From contig NZ_VCIA01000001.1 in the NCBI RefSeq assembly GCF_005887555.1, positions 1-64,000 on the forward strand: a DNA stretch of 64,000 nt, given 5' to 3'. How positions within the stretch are numbered: position 1 is the first letter of the stretch; each line of letters begins with the position of its first letter. The DNA comes from Lentibacillus cibarius. GTDB taxonomy: Bacteria > Bacillota > Bacilli > Bacillales > Amphibacillaceae. Below, piece by piece: positions 26,840 to 36,081 of this stretch. The translations under genes were made by a program, and so were the position numbers. The notes beneath the pieces were generated by a model, which saw only the letters and a list, made by a program, of their open reading frames with translations, was not told the origin of the DNA and searched no databases.

Positions 26840-28216
26840 TTATACACTAAAAAGGGAAGACATGAATCTTCCCTTGGTAATAGACGCGAAGTTAATTTCC
26901 GTGCCATCAAGTTTTTCCACTTTTTCTTCTGTACCATCCATCGCATTGATGAAAATGCGATATGTTTCATTTCCGAGTACACCTAGAAACTCGTATACCA
27001 GTACCTCGTCACCAACATCATTGTCAATGATCGCCATATGTTCTTCGTTGATGTTTACATTTGGGTTCACTTTATCCTTAGCTTCTTCAGAGGTTAACTC
27101 AGGATTAGGTATATTACGTTTTTTATGGTTCATAAAATAGTTCCTAGCGGTCAGACCAAGTAGATCACCATGATCAAGGGCAACCTTCACTTCAATCGCA
27201 TCAGAATACACTCGTATACCATCCTGGTTGTAAAGGAATGAGTAAACGCCTACATTATCAAACTGATTGCTTTGAAATAACGTCATATTATCAAAATTAT
27301 ATTGTTCCAGATATTGTTTTGCTTTTTCCAATCCTTGATTCAAACTTATTTTTTGTTCGCTAACACCTCGGTTTACTAACAATGTGAGCGGGTGTCCCCC
27401 TTTTTGCGACATGTCGAGGTAACCACTTTTATTCCCATTTTGATAGGAAATACTGTATATTGGCAAATCGGCACCTTTACCGCTATTGGTGACTGTTAAA
27501 TTATTTTTATTTTTAACATTCAATAGCGCTTTCCCCTTTTTGACTGCTTCTTTTTTATTAATCTTTTCTCCATCTAAATTTTCATATTGATGTTCTTCGG
27601 CGGAAGTGCCAGTAAGTGCGGAATCAACGTTGCTCTCAGCAAACCCTTCCACTTTCTTTTCAACCGTTTTAAAACCATCAACAATGGTGTTATCCGATTG
27701 TTCGTCCTGTGTTGCAAGGGCTAATTGAACATCCATCCACCGAAGATCTTCATCTAACACAGTGTTTTGAACCTTTCGCAATTCATCTTTCAAATCGCCG
27801 GATTGTTTGTAAAGACTTCTCAGCGTTGATTCTTCCTTTTCATTCAACGGCTTGTTGTTTAAATCCCTGACTGCTGTTCGATATGTGAAGTCGCCTATTT
27901 TAGAAAGAAACTCCTCTGTTTTGTTGAACGGCATTAATGTCAAGGGAAGCTGCCCGACGTTTGATACTGCCTCTGAAGTGAGTCTCCAAATTTCAATCAT
28001 CTGCGGTGAAAGACTTTCCTTGGAGTTCATAGCCAGTGCCGTACCTATTTTGTCATTCAGCAGATCCATATGATAGGACAATTCATGGAAAGCTCGCTGA
28101 TAATTGTTTTCCGCCTGTATTAAAATAGCGTTTTTCTCTTGGTGCTCCTGATAGCCCCAAAATGCGGTGCCTGCAACACCAATTGTAAGAACCCCTATCA
28201 ATATCCAACGTAGCAT
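26840..28216 (-). CDS. ypeB: Sporulation protein YpeB, partner of SleB
   Basis: Needed for stability and localisation of the cortex-lytic enzyme SleB in the spore. 458 residues: N-terminal membrane anchor (about 5-22), a helical region, and C-terminal PepSY-type repeats (GISYQNGNKSGYLDMSQKGG and later). Directly after sleB with 15 bp between, as in B. subtilis, so both should come from one forespore transcript. The terminator hairpin lies within the last codons. Confidence 0.95.
   Translation of the reverse strand: MLRWILIGVLTIGVAGTAFWGYQEHQEKNAILIQAENNYQRAFHELSYHMDLLNDKIGTALAMNSKESLSPQMIEIWRLTSEAVSNVGQLPLTLMPFNKTEEFLSKIGDFTYRTAVRDLNNKPLNEKEESTLRSLYKQSGDLKDELRKVQNTVLDEDLRWMDVQLALATQDEQSDNTIVDGFKTVEKKVEGFAESNVDSALTGTSAEEHQYENLDGEKINKKEAVKKGKALLNVKNKNNLTVTNSGKGADLPIYSISYQNGNKSGYLDMSQKGGHPLTLLVNRGVSEQKISLNQGLEKAKQYLEQYNFDNMTLFQSNQFDNVGVYSFLYNQDGIRVYSDAIEVKVALDHGDLLGLTARNYFMNHKKRNIPNPELTSEEAKDKVNPNVNINEEHMAIIDNDVGDEVLVYEFLGVLGNETYRIFINAMDGTEEKVEKLDGTEINFASITKGRFMSSLFSV
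26849..26875 (-). terminator. Terminator inside the end of ypeB
   Basis: AAGGGAAGA (26852-26860) and TCTTCCCTT (26867-26875) form a perfect 9-bp stem followed on the minus strand by a T run; the stop codon lies beyond it, so the hairpin encodes residues near the C-terminus. Confidence 0.75.
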
Positions 28217-28231
28217 GCTGATTACTCCTTC

Positions 28232-29050
28232 CTATTTGGCGTAGATATGTTTCCCGATTTTTTTTATTTGTGGTCTGGACCAAATCCAGTCCGAAGTTGC
28301 TGTATCCGGGTTAAAATAATACAAAGCATTGCCTGATGGATCCCATCCGTTAATGGCATCAAGTACTGCCTTGCGTGATGTCTCGTTTGGCTTGAGCCAA
28401 ATTTGTCCATCAGCCACTGCAGTAAATGCCCTTGGCTCAAAGATCACTCCAGAAACAGTATTGGGAAACGTGGGACTCTCAACACGATTTAAAATAACAG
28501 CGGCAACAGCCACTTGACCTACGTAGGGTTCCCCTCTAGATTCACCATGGACTGCATTCGACATCAATTGAATATCATTTTTGGAATATCCCTGAGGCAC
28601 GTTTGCAGCGGTAGGTTCTACATTAACATCCTCATTACCGCCAGTATCCTGATTTGATTTTGACTGTTTAGTTTTATCTACACCACCGTAATGCGTAAAT
28701 TTTTTCCCTTTTTTGATTTGCTCTTTAACATAGCCTTTATCATATTCGGTGGCATCAACCAGTTTCTGCTTCGTTTTAGATCCCGCGAGTCCATCAACGT
28801 CGAGGCCGAATTCTTCTTGAAAGTTCCGTAGTGCCCAATAGGTTCCCCATCCGAAAACACCATCAATATCCCCTTTATAAAAACCGTTATACTGCAATCG
28901 TGCTTGCAATTCAATCACATCTTCGCCGGTTGTTCCGTGCTGTATAACTTGGGATGAGAAAGCACCTACCTGTTTTGGAGAAAGGGACGGCTGCAAACCT
29001 ATTGCAAGTAAACATATCATCATAAACAAGCATATCTTTTTATAAGTCAT
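28232..29050 (-). CDS. sleB: Spore cortex-lytic enzyme SleB
   Basis: Lytic transglycosylase that breaks cortex peptidoglycan at germination. A signal peptide (about 1-30) leads to a peptidoglycan-binding repeat (ELQARLQYNGFYKGDIDGVFGWGT) and a C-terminal hydrolase_2 domain with AVHGESRGEPYVGQVAVAAV, holding the catalytic glutamate, and DPSGNALYYFNPDTA. 272 residues. A possible sigma-G promoter stands at 29088-29116. prsW, next to sleB in B. subtilis, is not here. Confidence 0.95.
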   Translation of the reverse strand: MTYKKICLFMMICLLAIGLQPSLSPKQVGAFSSQVIQHGTTGEDVIELQARLQYNGFYKGDIDGVFGWGTYWALRNFQEEFGLDVDGLAGSKTKQKLVDATEYDKGYVKEQIKKGKKFTHYGGVDKTKQSKSNQDTGGNEDVNVEPTAANVPQGYSKNDIQLMSNAVHGESRGEPYVGQVAVAAVILNRVESPTFPNTVSGVIFEPRAFTAVADGQIWLKPNETSRKAVLDAINGWDPSGNALYYFNPDTATSDWIWSRPQIKKIGKHIYAK

Positions 29051-29087
29051 CTTATTTCCTCCTGATAATCGAATATCATTCTGCTTG

Positions 29088-29116
29088 TATTTTTTTACGA
29101 AACATCTTTTTTATTC
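29088..29116 (-). promoter_or_regulatory. Possible sigma-G promoter of sleB
   Basis: GAATA (29112-29116) and AAAAATA (29088-29094), spaced 17 bp; the first box is ideal and the second matches five of seven positions. sleB is forespore-specific in B. subtilis. Confidence 0.35.
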
Positions 29117-29272
29117 ATCAGAAGGCCGTCAATAGAAAAGTCTCTGTACAATTTAATACAAAGCTAGTTACTTTATGGCATGTAAATGGCGGAATAAAAA
29201 CTGATTGAAATTCACTTTATGTTATAGTTATGGAGAAAGGTGAATGAAAATAGACATACAGAGGTGGAAATT

Positions 29273-30244
29273 TTGAAGCATATTGCACTTATACATACCG
29301 GAGGAACAATTTCAATGGTTGAAAACAAACAAACGGGTGAAGTGACTACGACAGATACACATCCGTTGACAGATTTGACTTACTACTTTACGTCTTTAGC
29401 GAATGTAGATGAATTTATCCCGTTTTCACTTCCCTCGCCACATATAACACCAAGTCATATGCTGCACTTGGCTAATAAAGTAAAGGAACTATCCAATGAT
29501 TATGATGGCTTCGTAATCACACATGGAACCGATACACTTGAGGAAACGGCTTATTTTCTTGATTTGGTATTGGATTTACAAAAGCCCGTTGTCATAACAG
29601 GGGCAATGCGATCTACCAATGAAATAGGCTCTGACGCCTTATATAACCTAATCAGTTCACTTCGAACGGCAACAAGTGACAGCGCATGGGATAAAGGTAT
29701 ATTGGTTGTTATGAACGATGAAATACATACGGCGAGAAGTGTAACAAAAACGTCTACCAGTAATGTGGCAACGTTCCAGAGCCCGCAAAATGGTCCCATT
29801 GGTATTATTACGAAAGAAACAATCATCTTTCACCATACCATTCTCGAACGGCATACGTATCCGGTAAACCAAATTACAAAAAATGTATTTTTACTAAAGG
29901 CGTATGCGGGTATGAATAAGCAAATTCTTGATACGGTAAAACAGGCTGCACCGGATGGACTCGTAATTGAGGGGCTTGGTGAAGGAAATCTGCCAAAAGA
30001 CACGATTACTTCATTAAAACAGTTTATTAATCACGACATCCCTGTAATACTGGTGTCAAGGTGCTACCAGGGAGTTGTCCAACCGACTTACGGGTATGAA
30101 GGGGGCGGAAGAGAGCTTAAGAAACTGGGTATCATTTTTGCGAATAGTTTAACTGGACCAAAAGCACGACTTAAGCTGCTGATTGCATTAGAACAAACAG
30201 TTGAAATGGAAAAATTAAGAAAAATGTTTGAACGGGTTTTCTGA
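29273..30244 (+). CDS. ansA: L-asparaginase
   Basis: Hydrolyses asparagine to aspartate and ammonia. The two catalytic threonine motifs are present: HTGGTISM at the N-terminus and DGFVITHGTDTLEETAY in the middle. About 323 residues, no signal peptide, so cytoplasmic (type I) by inference. The TTG at 29273 (LKHIALIHTGGTIS) is preferred because AGAGGTGG precedes it and the upstream codons lack family similarity. Divergent from sleB and ending at a bidirectional terminator. Confidence 0.93.
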   Translation: MKHIALIHTGGTISMVENKQTGEVTTTDTHPLTDLTYYFTSLANVDEFIPFSLPSPHITPSHMLHLANKVKELSNDYDGFVITHGTDTLEETAYFLDLVLDLQKPVVITGAMRSTNEIGSDALYNLISSLRTATSDSAWDKGILVVMNDEIHTARSVTKTSTSNVATFQSPQNGPIGIITKETIIFHHTILERHTYPVNQITKNVFLLKAYAGMNKQILDTVKQAAPDGLVIEGLGEGNLPKDTITSLKQFINHDIPVILVSRCYQGVVQPTYGYEGGGRELKKLGIIFANSLTGPKARLKLLIALEQTVEMEKLRKMFERVF

Positions 30245-30265
30245 TAATCGGGTACTTTCTACATC

Positions 30266-30319
30266 AAAGAGAAAACAGGAGAGATTCAGCTGTAGGCCTA
30301 GTTCTCTCCTGTTTTCTTT
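30266..30319. terminator. Bidirectional terminator between ansA and bdr
   Basis: AGAAAACAGGAGAGA and its complement TCTCTCCTGTTTTCT form a 15-bp stem with A/T-rich flanks on both sides; it serves the converging genes. Confidence 0.88.
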
Positions 30320-30324
30320 GTATC

Positions 30325-31317
30325 TTATTTTTGACCGGTTACCTGTTTTTCCGTAATTGCTTTAGCAATCTTCCCGCCATGATAGCGTCCGTTTTCAATA
30401 AAAATTTCGTTATTGTTATACCCTGCTGCTACAACGCCCGCTACGTATATATCGTCAACATTTGTCTCCATTGTTTCAGTGTTAAAGAACGGCTTTCCGG
30501 ATTGTTCATCGATGATAATACCAACTTGTTCCAGAAAATGATGGTCGGGTTTATATCCGGTCATAGCAAATACAAAATCATTTTCCACCTCTTTTGTTCC
30601 CTCATTGGTGGTATAGATTACTTTATCAGTTGTAATTTGCTCTACATTTGCATTGAATTCCATGTGAACAATCCCTTTTCGGACTAATGACTCAAATTCC
30701 GGCAATATCCATGGCTTAATACTTTTGGAATATTCTTCTCCACGATACAGCACTGTAATATGGGCTCCGGCTTTATTAAGTTCCAGCGTCGTGTCAACAG
30801 CGGAATTTTTGCCTCCGATAACAACAACATTTTTGTTGAAGTACGGGTGTGCTTCCTTAAAATAATGCATGACCTTTGGAAGTGACTCTCCTGGAATGTT
30901 CATTTTGTTCGGCTGATCATAATAACCAGTGGCAAGGATAACCTGTTTGGCAGCATATTCTTTTTCTTCACCATGTTTTTTCACAGTTTTAATGTGAAAG
31001 CCGTTTTGCACTTTTGTAATACCTTCCACCTTTTCATATGCGTTTACTCGTAAGTTTTCGCGGCTAGCAATAGAACGATAGTACGCCAGCGCTTGATTGC
31101 GGACAGGTTTTTGTCTCTCGGTAATAAAAGGAATTCCGCCAATTTCTAGCTTATCACTTGAACTGAAAAACGTCTGATGGGTTGGAAAGTTATAAAGGGT
31201 ATTGACCACATTCTCTTTCTCGATGATTAAGGGGGCGGCGCCACGGTTCTGAAGTTCGATAGCACAGGCCATTCCACAAGGGCCGCCGCCTACGATAATG
31301 GTATGTTCTTTTTGCAT
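30325..31317 (-). CDS. bdr: Bacillithiol disulfide reductase-type flavoprotein (YpdA)
   Basis: FAD- and NADPH-binding pyridine nucleotide oxidoreductase that recycles bacillithiol disulfide. The FAD motif IIVGGGPCGMACAIELQ is at residue 7 onward and the NADPH motif VVIGGKNSAVDTTLELNKAGA near 165-185. The redox cysteine of the family lies in the first motif (GGPCGM). About 330 residues from the ATG at 31317, preceded by GGAAGTG. Neighbour of the glutamate dehydrogenase gene as in B. subtilis. Confidence 0.9.
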   Translation of the reverse strand: MQKEHTIIVGGGPCGMACAIELQNRGAAPLIIEKENVVNTLYNFPTHQTFFSSSDKLEIGGIPFITERQKPVRNQALAYYRSIASRENLRVNAYEKVEGITKVQNGFHIKTVKKHGEEKEYAAKQVILATGYYDQPNKMNIPGESLPKVMHYFKEAHPYFNKNVVVIGGKNSAVDTTLELNKAGAHITVLYRGEEYSKSIKPWILPEFESLVRKGIVHMEFNANVEQITTDKVIYTTNEGTKEVENDFVFAMTGYKPDHHFLEQVGIIIDEQSGKPFFNTETMETNVDDIYVAGVVAAGYNNNEIFIENGRYHGGKIAKAITEKQVTGQK

Positions 31318-31468
31318 CGTACGCACTTCCTTATTAAATAATTTAGCTTCTTATTTAGTTTGGACAAAAAGCTTTGCTTGCAGTGGTTCTTTTTTAATAA
31401 TACAATTTTTAGAAAATCTTTATTGTAAGGCAATCAACATTCTATACTTTTCTGCAGTTATATAACTG

Positions 31469-31507
31469 AAAAAACTCCTATCCTACTATACATGATAAGA
31501 GTTTTTT
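31469..31507. terminator. Terminator downstream of the glutamate dehydrogenase gene
   Basis: AAAAAACTCCTATC (31469-31482) pairs with GATAAGAGTTTTTT (31494-31507) with one mismatch; T runs occur on both strands. Confidence 0.75.
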
Positions 31508-31602
31508 CGTCATATATTTTGATTTGTTCTTCGTGTTCGCCTGCTTTAACAGGCGCGAACATTCCGCTTCGGAAACGTGGGGAAGCAAGTAGTAACCAAT
31601 GC

Positions 31603-31627
31603 AAACCACCCCTTTAATTGGTGGTTT
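31603..31627 (-). terminator. Hairpin just after the glutamate dehydrogenase gene
   Basis: AAACCACC (31603-31610) and GGTGGTTT (31620-31627) form an 8-bp stem 22 bp beyond the stop; the T tract is poor. Confidence 0.45.
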
Positions 31628-31648
31628 CATTTTATAACCTACCTACGT

Positions 31649-32928
31649 TTATACCCATCCACGGAACCGTGCAGCTTCAGCCGTTTTTCGGACACCGACC
31701 ATATATGCTGCTAAACGCATATCGACATGTCTCGTTTCCGCGGTATTATAAATGTTGTTGAAAGCTTTTATAAGGATTTCATGAAGCTTTTCATCAATTT
31801 CTTCAGCCGACCAGTAATATCCTTGATTGTTCTGAACCCATTCAAAGTAGGATACAGTTACACCACCCGAAGATGCAAGCACATCGGGAACAAGTAAAAT
31901 ACCACGCTCAGACAATATTTTGGTCGCTTCCAGTGTGGTTGGCCCATTTGCCGCTTCAACCACAATACCAGCTTTAATGTTGTTTGCATTTTGTTCAGTA
32001 ATTTGGTTCTCAACTGCGGCGGGAACAAGAATATCGCAGTCCAGTTCCAGCAGATCCTCATTTGATATTGTGTTATTGAACAGGTTCGTCACCGTTCCGA
32101 AACTATCTCTTCGGTCAAGTAAATAGTCTATATCAAGTCCATCAGGATCATGAAGTGCCCCATAAGCATCAGAAATACCTACCACTTTGGCACCGGCGTC
32201 ATACAAGAATTTAGCAAGGAAGCTTCCGGCGTTTCCGAAACCTTGTACAACGATTCTTGCTCCTTTAACATCAATGCCCTTTTTCTTGGCAGCTTCGTTA
32301 ATGCAAATTGTAACTCCTTTTGCAGTTGCAGATTCTCTACCATGTGATCCACCGAGAACAATTGGTTTACCAGTAATGAAGCCGGGATTGTTAAACTCAT
32401 CGATTCGGCTGTATTCATCCATCATCCATGCCATAATTTGCGAGTTGGTAAATACATCCGGCGCGGGGATATCTTTATTCGGGCCAACAATTTGGCTGAT
32501 TGCGCGAACGTAACCGCGGCTAAGGCCTTCCAGCTCACGGAATGACATTTCGCGCGGATCGCAAATGATTCCACCTTTTCCGCCTCCATACGGCAAATCG
32601 ACAATTCCAGCTTTTAAACTCATCCATATGGATAAAGCTTTTACTTCTTTTTCTGTAACATTCGGGTGAAATCTAACCCCGCCTTTTGTTGGCCCTACAG
32701 CATCATTGTGTTGTGCGCGATAGCCAGTAAAAATCTTGATAGAGTCATCGTCCATCCGTCCGGGATGCGCACTGTCATCAGCCGGACTGGATCTTTCAAT
32801 AATTCAAATACCTCATCAGGGTAACCCAACTTCTCCAATGCATTCCTGATAACAGTCCGTGTGGAATCCAACACGTCCATACTTTCATTTTTTTCCTTGG
32901 CAGAATCTGCTGTGTTATCGGCTACCAT
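31649..32928 (-). pseudogene. gudB: Glutamate dehydrogenase, frameshifted near the N-terminus
   Basis: NAD-type glutamate dehydrogenase interconverting glutamate and 2-oxoglutarate. The coding sequence is in two frames: residues 1-56 (32928 to 32761, ending LMTVRIP) and the remaining 368 residues (32755 to 31649, [18 protein letters not shown] onward). Homologues read RIPVRMDD across the join; here one base is missing at 32759-32760. Otherwise all signatures are intact ([37 protein letters not shown], ending EAARFRGWV), and repairing the base gives about 426 residues, the full family length. No ribosome-binding site precedes the internal ATG. Either a recent null allele or an assembly error. 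Confidence 0.85.
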
Positions 32929-33090
32929 GAATTTACCTCCTAGATAATCGAAAAATAATTAATTATAGCTGTACTCAGAGATTAGTATACACCTTCATCA
33001 TAAATATGCAATAAAATAGATCGATTTTGTGACAGGTTTTAATCGAGCAATGAAAGCGGTTGCGGACATTTGTGTTAACGCAATTATTTC

Positions 33091-33672
33091 CTACGCATAA
33101 AACGTATTCATTATTTCTATGACAGCAGACGAATTCATAATGACTTTCCCGTATTCTTTTAGCCTGTGGGAGGTAATGATGCTTGGGGAAGCAAACTCCG
33201 ACATAATGGCTATCACATCTTCCCTGTCCTTTTGCAGCAGTTCCTCTTCTTGCAATAACATATAATAGCGATGATCCATATGATATATTTGCCCACCTGT
33301 TATCGGTAATGCATTTAGATAGGAAGCTACCTGAATGATATCTTCAAATTCATTGAATGAAAAGATTAATTCACGGCTCTCGTCCAGTGTTACTTTCATT
33401 TCAACAAAGTCATCATCCCATTCTGTCTGCTCCTTTTTTTGGGTTACAACAACATGCATCCCTTGTGCCTGCATGAGCTGAACCTGAACCAGTAATACAC
33501 CCTCCAATTCAAATCCTAATTCTGTACTAGCTTCATACATCATATCACTGAATAAATTTCGAACATTGGCAACGTCATACCACAAGTCTTCTTTTGTAAA
33601 ACCACGGTCGATCAAATCATCAAACGTAAGAAATATCGTGAATTGGTTGTTGGATACCCGCTCCATACGCAT
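33091..33672 (-). CDS. mecB: Adapter protein MecB/YpbH (MecA family)
   Basis: Adapter that delivers substrates to the ClpCP protease. The N-terminal MERVSNNQFTIFLTFDDLIDRGF and C-terminal domain with FNEFEDIIQVASYL are MecA-type; 193 residues is the size of YpbH rather than the longer MecA. The location beside gudB agrees with YpbH. GGGGG supports the first ATG. It diverges from the catalase gene. Confidence 0.88.
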   Translation of the reverse strand: MRMERVSNNQFTIFLTFDDLIDRGFTKEDLWYDVANVRNLFSDMMYEASTELGFELEGVLLVQVQLMQAQGMHVVVTQKKEQTEWDDDFVEMKVTLDESRELIFSFNEFEDIIQVASYLNALPITGGQIYHMDHRYYMLLQEEELLQKDREDVIAIMSEFASPSIITSHRLKEYGKVIMNSSAVIEIMNTFYA

Positions 33673-33777
33673 AAAGCATCCCCCTTTTTTACGTTAAGTG
33701 TAAATCCACTCTCTGTAACAATTGCGTGTCACAGTAGCATCTTCCGTTTACTATACTATATGCTACTGAAGCAATTG

Positions 33778-33807
33778 TTGAACATGATAATTGTGATTAT
33801 GTATAGT
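33778..33807 (+). promoter_or_regulatory. Possible sigma-A promoter of the catalase gene
   Basis: TTGAAC (33778-33783) and TATAGT (33802-33807), spaced 18 bp, overlapping an imperfect TGATAAT...GATTA dyad. A second AT-rich dyad, TTATACAAATGATAA (33850-33864), matches 11 of 14 positions of the PerR box. Confidence 0.35.
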
Positions 33808-33964
33808 GATTGGGCTCTTATCATTACTTTTTTCAACCCTAGAGTACCATTATACAAATGATAACGATGAAATGAAAGATTTCCAATTAAACCTGAATAG
33901 GACAAATTTACACCGGCATAGAGTTGTATTGTGTTCAAAATTCAATGATAGGATGGGTGATTAC

Positions 33965-36031
33965 ATGGATGATTCATCAAGATACTACAAGAAAACCGGG
34001 AAGAATGAGAAAGATGAGCAACTGGAACAATACCGGGAAGCCAACACAGGTCCGGGCAAGGATTTAACAAGTGATGCCGGGCTAAAAATTTCGAATGATA
34101 GGTGGTCATTACGGGCAGGTAGACGTGGCCCTACATTATTTCAGGACTTCCATTTTTATAAAAAACAGTCGCATTTTAATCGGGAACGAATTCCGGAAAA
34201 AGTGGTTCATGCCAGAGGTGATGGAGTGTATGGGGAATTTGAATTATACAAATCCATGCGCCATGTTACAAAAGCTCACTTTTTGCAAGAACCAGGCTGC
34301 AAGACACCTGTATTTGTCCGTTTTTCTACTTTTATTGGAAATAAAGGCTCCAAGGATACTGCCGTCGATATACGCGGATTTGCAACCAAGTTTTACACGC
34401 AAGAAGGCAATTATGATATGCTGGCGCTCTCGTTTGCCGTCTTTTCTGTTATGGATGCGATGAAATTCCCGGATTTTGTGCACGCGGTTAAACCGAATCC
34501 ACGTACCGATGTTCCACAAGCCACTATTGCGCACGATAATGCCTGGGATTATATTGCCAACAATCAGGAAATCGCCCATTTTATTATGTGGCTAATGTCC
34601 AGCCGAGGTCGCCCGAGAAGCTGGCGAATGATGGAAGCTTGGCCGGTTAATACATTTCGGTTTATCAACGAACATGGGAAATCGACCTTCGTCCGGTTTG
34701 TTTGGAAACCTGTTCTTGGTGTCCATTCTTTATTGCTCGATGAGGCAAATATCATTGGAGGGGTCGATCCGGATTTTCATCGACGAGATTTATATGAGGC
34801 GATTGAACGTGGTGCTTATCCAGAATATGAGTTAGGTGTACAGTTAATTCCTGAAGAAGATGAATGTAAATATGATTTTGATATTTTAGATGATACAAAA
34901 TTATGGCCGGAGGAAGTCGTTCCTGTTGAAATTATTGGTAAGATGACACTAAATCGACCGGTGGATAACTTCTTTTCAGAGGAAGAACAATCTTCATTCG
35001 ATCCATCAACGGTTGTTCCGGGAATTGACTTTACCAATGATCCCGTCTTGCAGGGCAGATCGTTTGCCTACAGAGATACGGATTATCACCGATTAGGAAC
35101 AGGTAATATTAATGATATACCAGTCAACCAACCAATCGTTGAAAGAAATTTTAACCAGCGACAAAGTGATGTGAGACATCGTATTGATGTTGATTCCGTT
35201 CACTATCATGAAAACTCTTTAGCTAATAATACACCGTCAGAGACACCTCCCGAAAAAGGTGGGTACGCACACTACCCCGAGGAAGTAGCGGGGTACAAAA
35301 CGAGAGAACGCCCAAGCGAATCGTTTTATGATTTCTTTTCACAATCTAGACTTTTTTGGAACAGTATGCCACCTGTGGAAAAACAAAATATTGTGGAGAC
35401 GTTCAACTTTCACCTAGGATATGTACAAAGTAAATCGGTCAGACAGCAAGTTGTTGATATGTTTGCGAATGTAGACAAGGAGATGGCAACGGTCATCGCG
35501 GACAACATTGACGTCAATCCACCAAGCGGGGGAAATGTTCCTGTATCTGCTAGTTCTCCAGCACTTAACATGGAGAATACGCCACATTATGCTTATACCC
35601 AGAAAGTTGCCGTGTTAATTGGTAATGGGTTTGATGGACGTGAAGTATGTAGTGTGCTTGATACGTTACGGCATTGCGGCGTTTTCGTCGATATTATCAG
35701 TGAAAAACTAGGTACAATCACAGGAGCAGATGGTGCGAAACTGGAAGCCAATAAGATATTTACTTCAACCTACCCAGTTCTGTTTGACTCGCTCTATGTT
35801 GTTGGAGGAAGAAGTGAAGGTGAAGCAAAATTTGAGCAAAACATCATGCATTTTGTAAATGAAGCATACAGACATTATAAACCGATTGGTGTGGCAACGA
35901 CTGGACAATGTTATATCCAGGCGTCAAAAGATAATAATCTAGCTGGTGTCGTATTTGCAGCAAACAATCCTAATTTTGGCGATGACTTTGTTTCTGCCAT
36001 CGCTCAACAACGTTTTTGGCACAGAAAATAA
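33965..36031 (+). CDS. katE: Large-subunit heme catalase, KatE/HPII type
   Basis: A 688-residue catalase with a C-terminal DJ-1/PfpI-like domain (from about residue 545, KVAVLIGNGFDGREV), like B. subtilis KatE. The distal histidine is in VVHARG (H82), FVRFST is present, and the proximal tyrosine motif reads RSFAYRDTDYHR. The distal asparagine motif, normally GNN followed by PVFF, reads A154-L155-S156 here, in frame and with both flanks conserved. The catalytic Asn position is therefore Leu. I use the ATG at 33965 (MDDSSRYYKK); upstream in-frame codons look non-coding. It takes the place of ypbF-ypbG in B. subtilis. Activity may be reduced or altered. Confidence 0.88.
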   Translation: MDDSSRYYKKTGKNEKDEQLEQYREANTGPGKDLTSDAGLKISNDRWSLRAGRRGPTLFQDFHFYKKQSHFNRERIPEKVVHARGDGVYGEFELYKSMRHVTKAHFLQEPGCKTPVFVRFSTFIGNKGSKDTAVDIRGFATKFYTQEGNYDMLALSFAVFSVMDAMKFPDFVHAVKPNPRTDVPQATIAHDNAWDYIANNQEIAHFIMWLMSSRGRPRSWRMMEAWPVNTFRFINEHGKSTFVRFVWKPVLGVHSLLLDEANIIGGVDPDFHRRDLYEAIERGAYPEYELGVQLIPEEDECKYDFDILDDTKLWPEEVVPVEIIGKMTLNRPVDNFFSEEEQSSFDPSTVVPGIDFTNDPVLQGRSFAYRDTDYHRLGTGNINDIPVNQPIVERNFNQRQSDVRHRIDVDSVHYHENSLANNTPSETPPEKGGYAHYPEEVAGYKTRERPSESFYDFFSQSRLFWNSMPPVEKQNIVETFNFHLGYVQSKSVRQQVVDMFANVDKEMATVIADNIDVNPPSGGNVPVSASSPALNMENTPHYAYTQKVAVLIGNGFDGREVCSVLDTLRHCGVFVDIISEKLGTITGADGAKLEANKIFTSTYPVLFDSLYVVGGRSEGEAKFEQNIMHFVNEAYRHYKPIGVATTGQCYIQASKDNNLAGVVFAANNPNFGDDFVSAIAQQRFWHRK

Positions 36032-36081
36032 GGCTGTTATTATGGGAATCTCCCTTGGTGGTATGCCGCCTAACCTAAACG

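Larger units (their letters stand above)
31318..31648. other. Hairpin-rich intergenic region
   Basis: No ORF. It holds three separate inverted repeats (31469-31507, 31535-31560 and 31603-31627) and presumably the bdr promoter. The first and third are listed as terminators. The second, GTTCGCCTG against CAGGCGCGAAC, has no T tract. Confidence 0.6.

Noticed and set aside
32695..32928. Separate 77-residue gene upstream of glutamate dehydrogenase
   Set aside because: Its first 56 residues are the normal N-terminus of the dehydrogenase; the rest is out-of-frame sequence after the frameshift.
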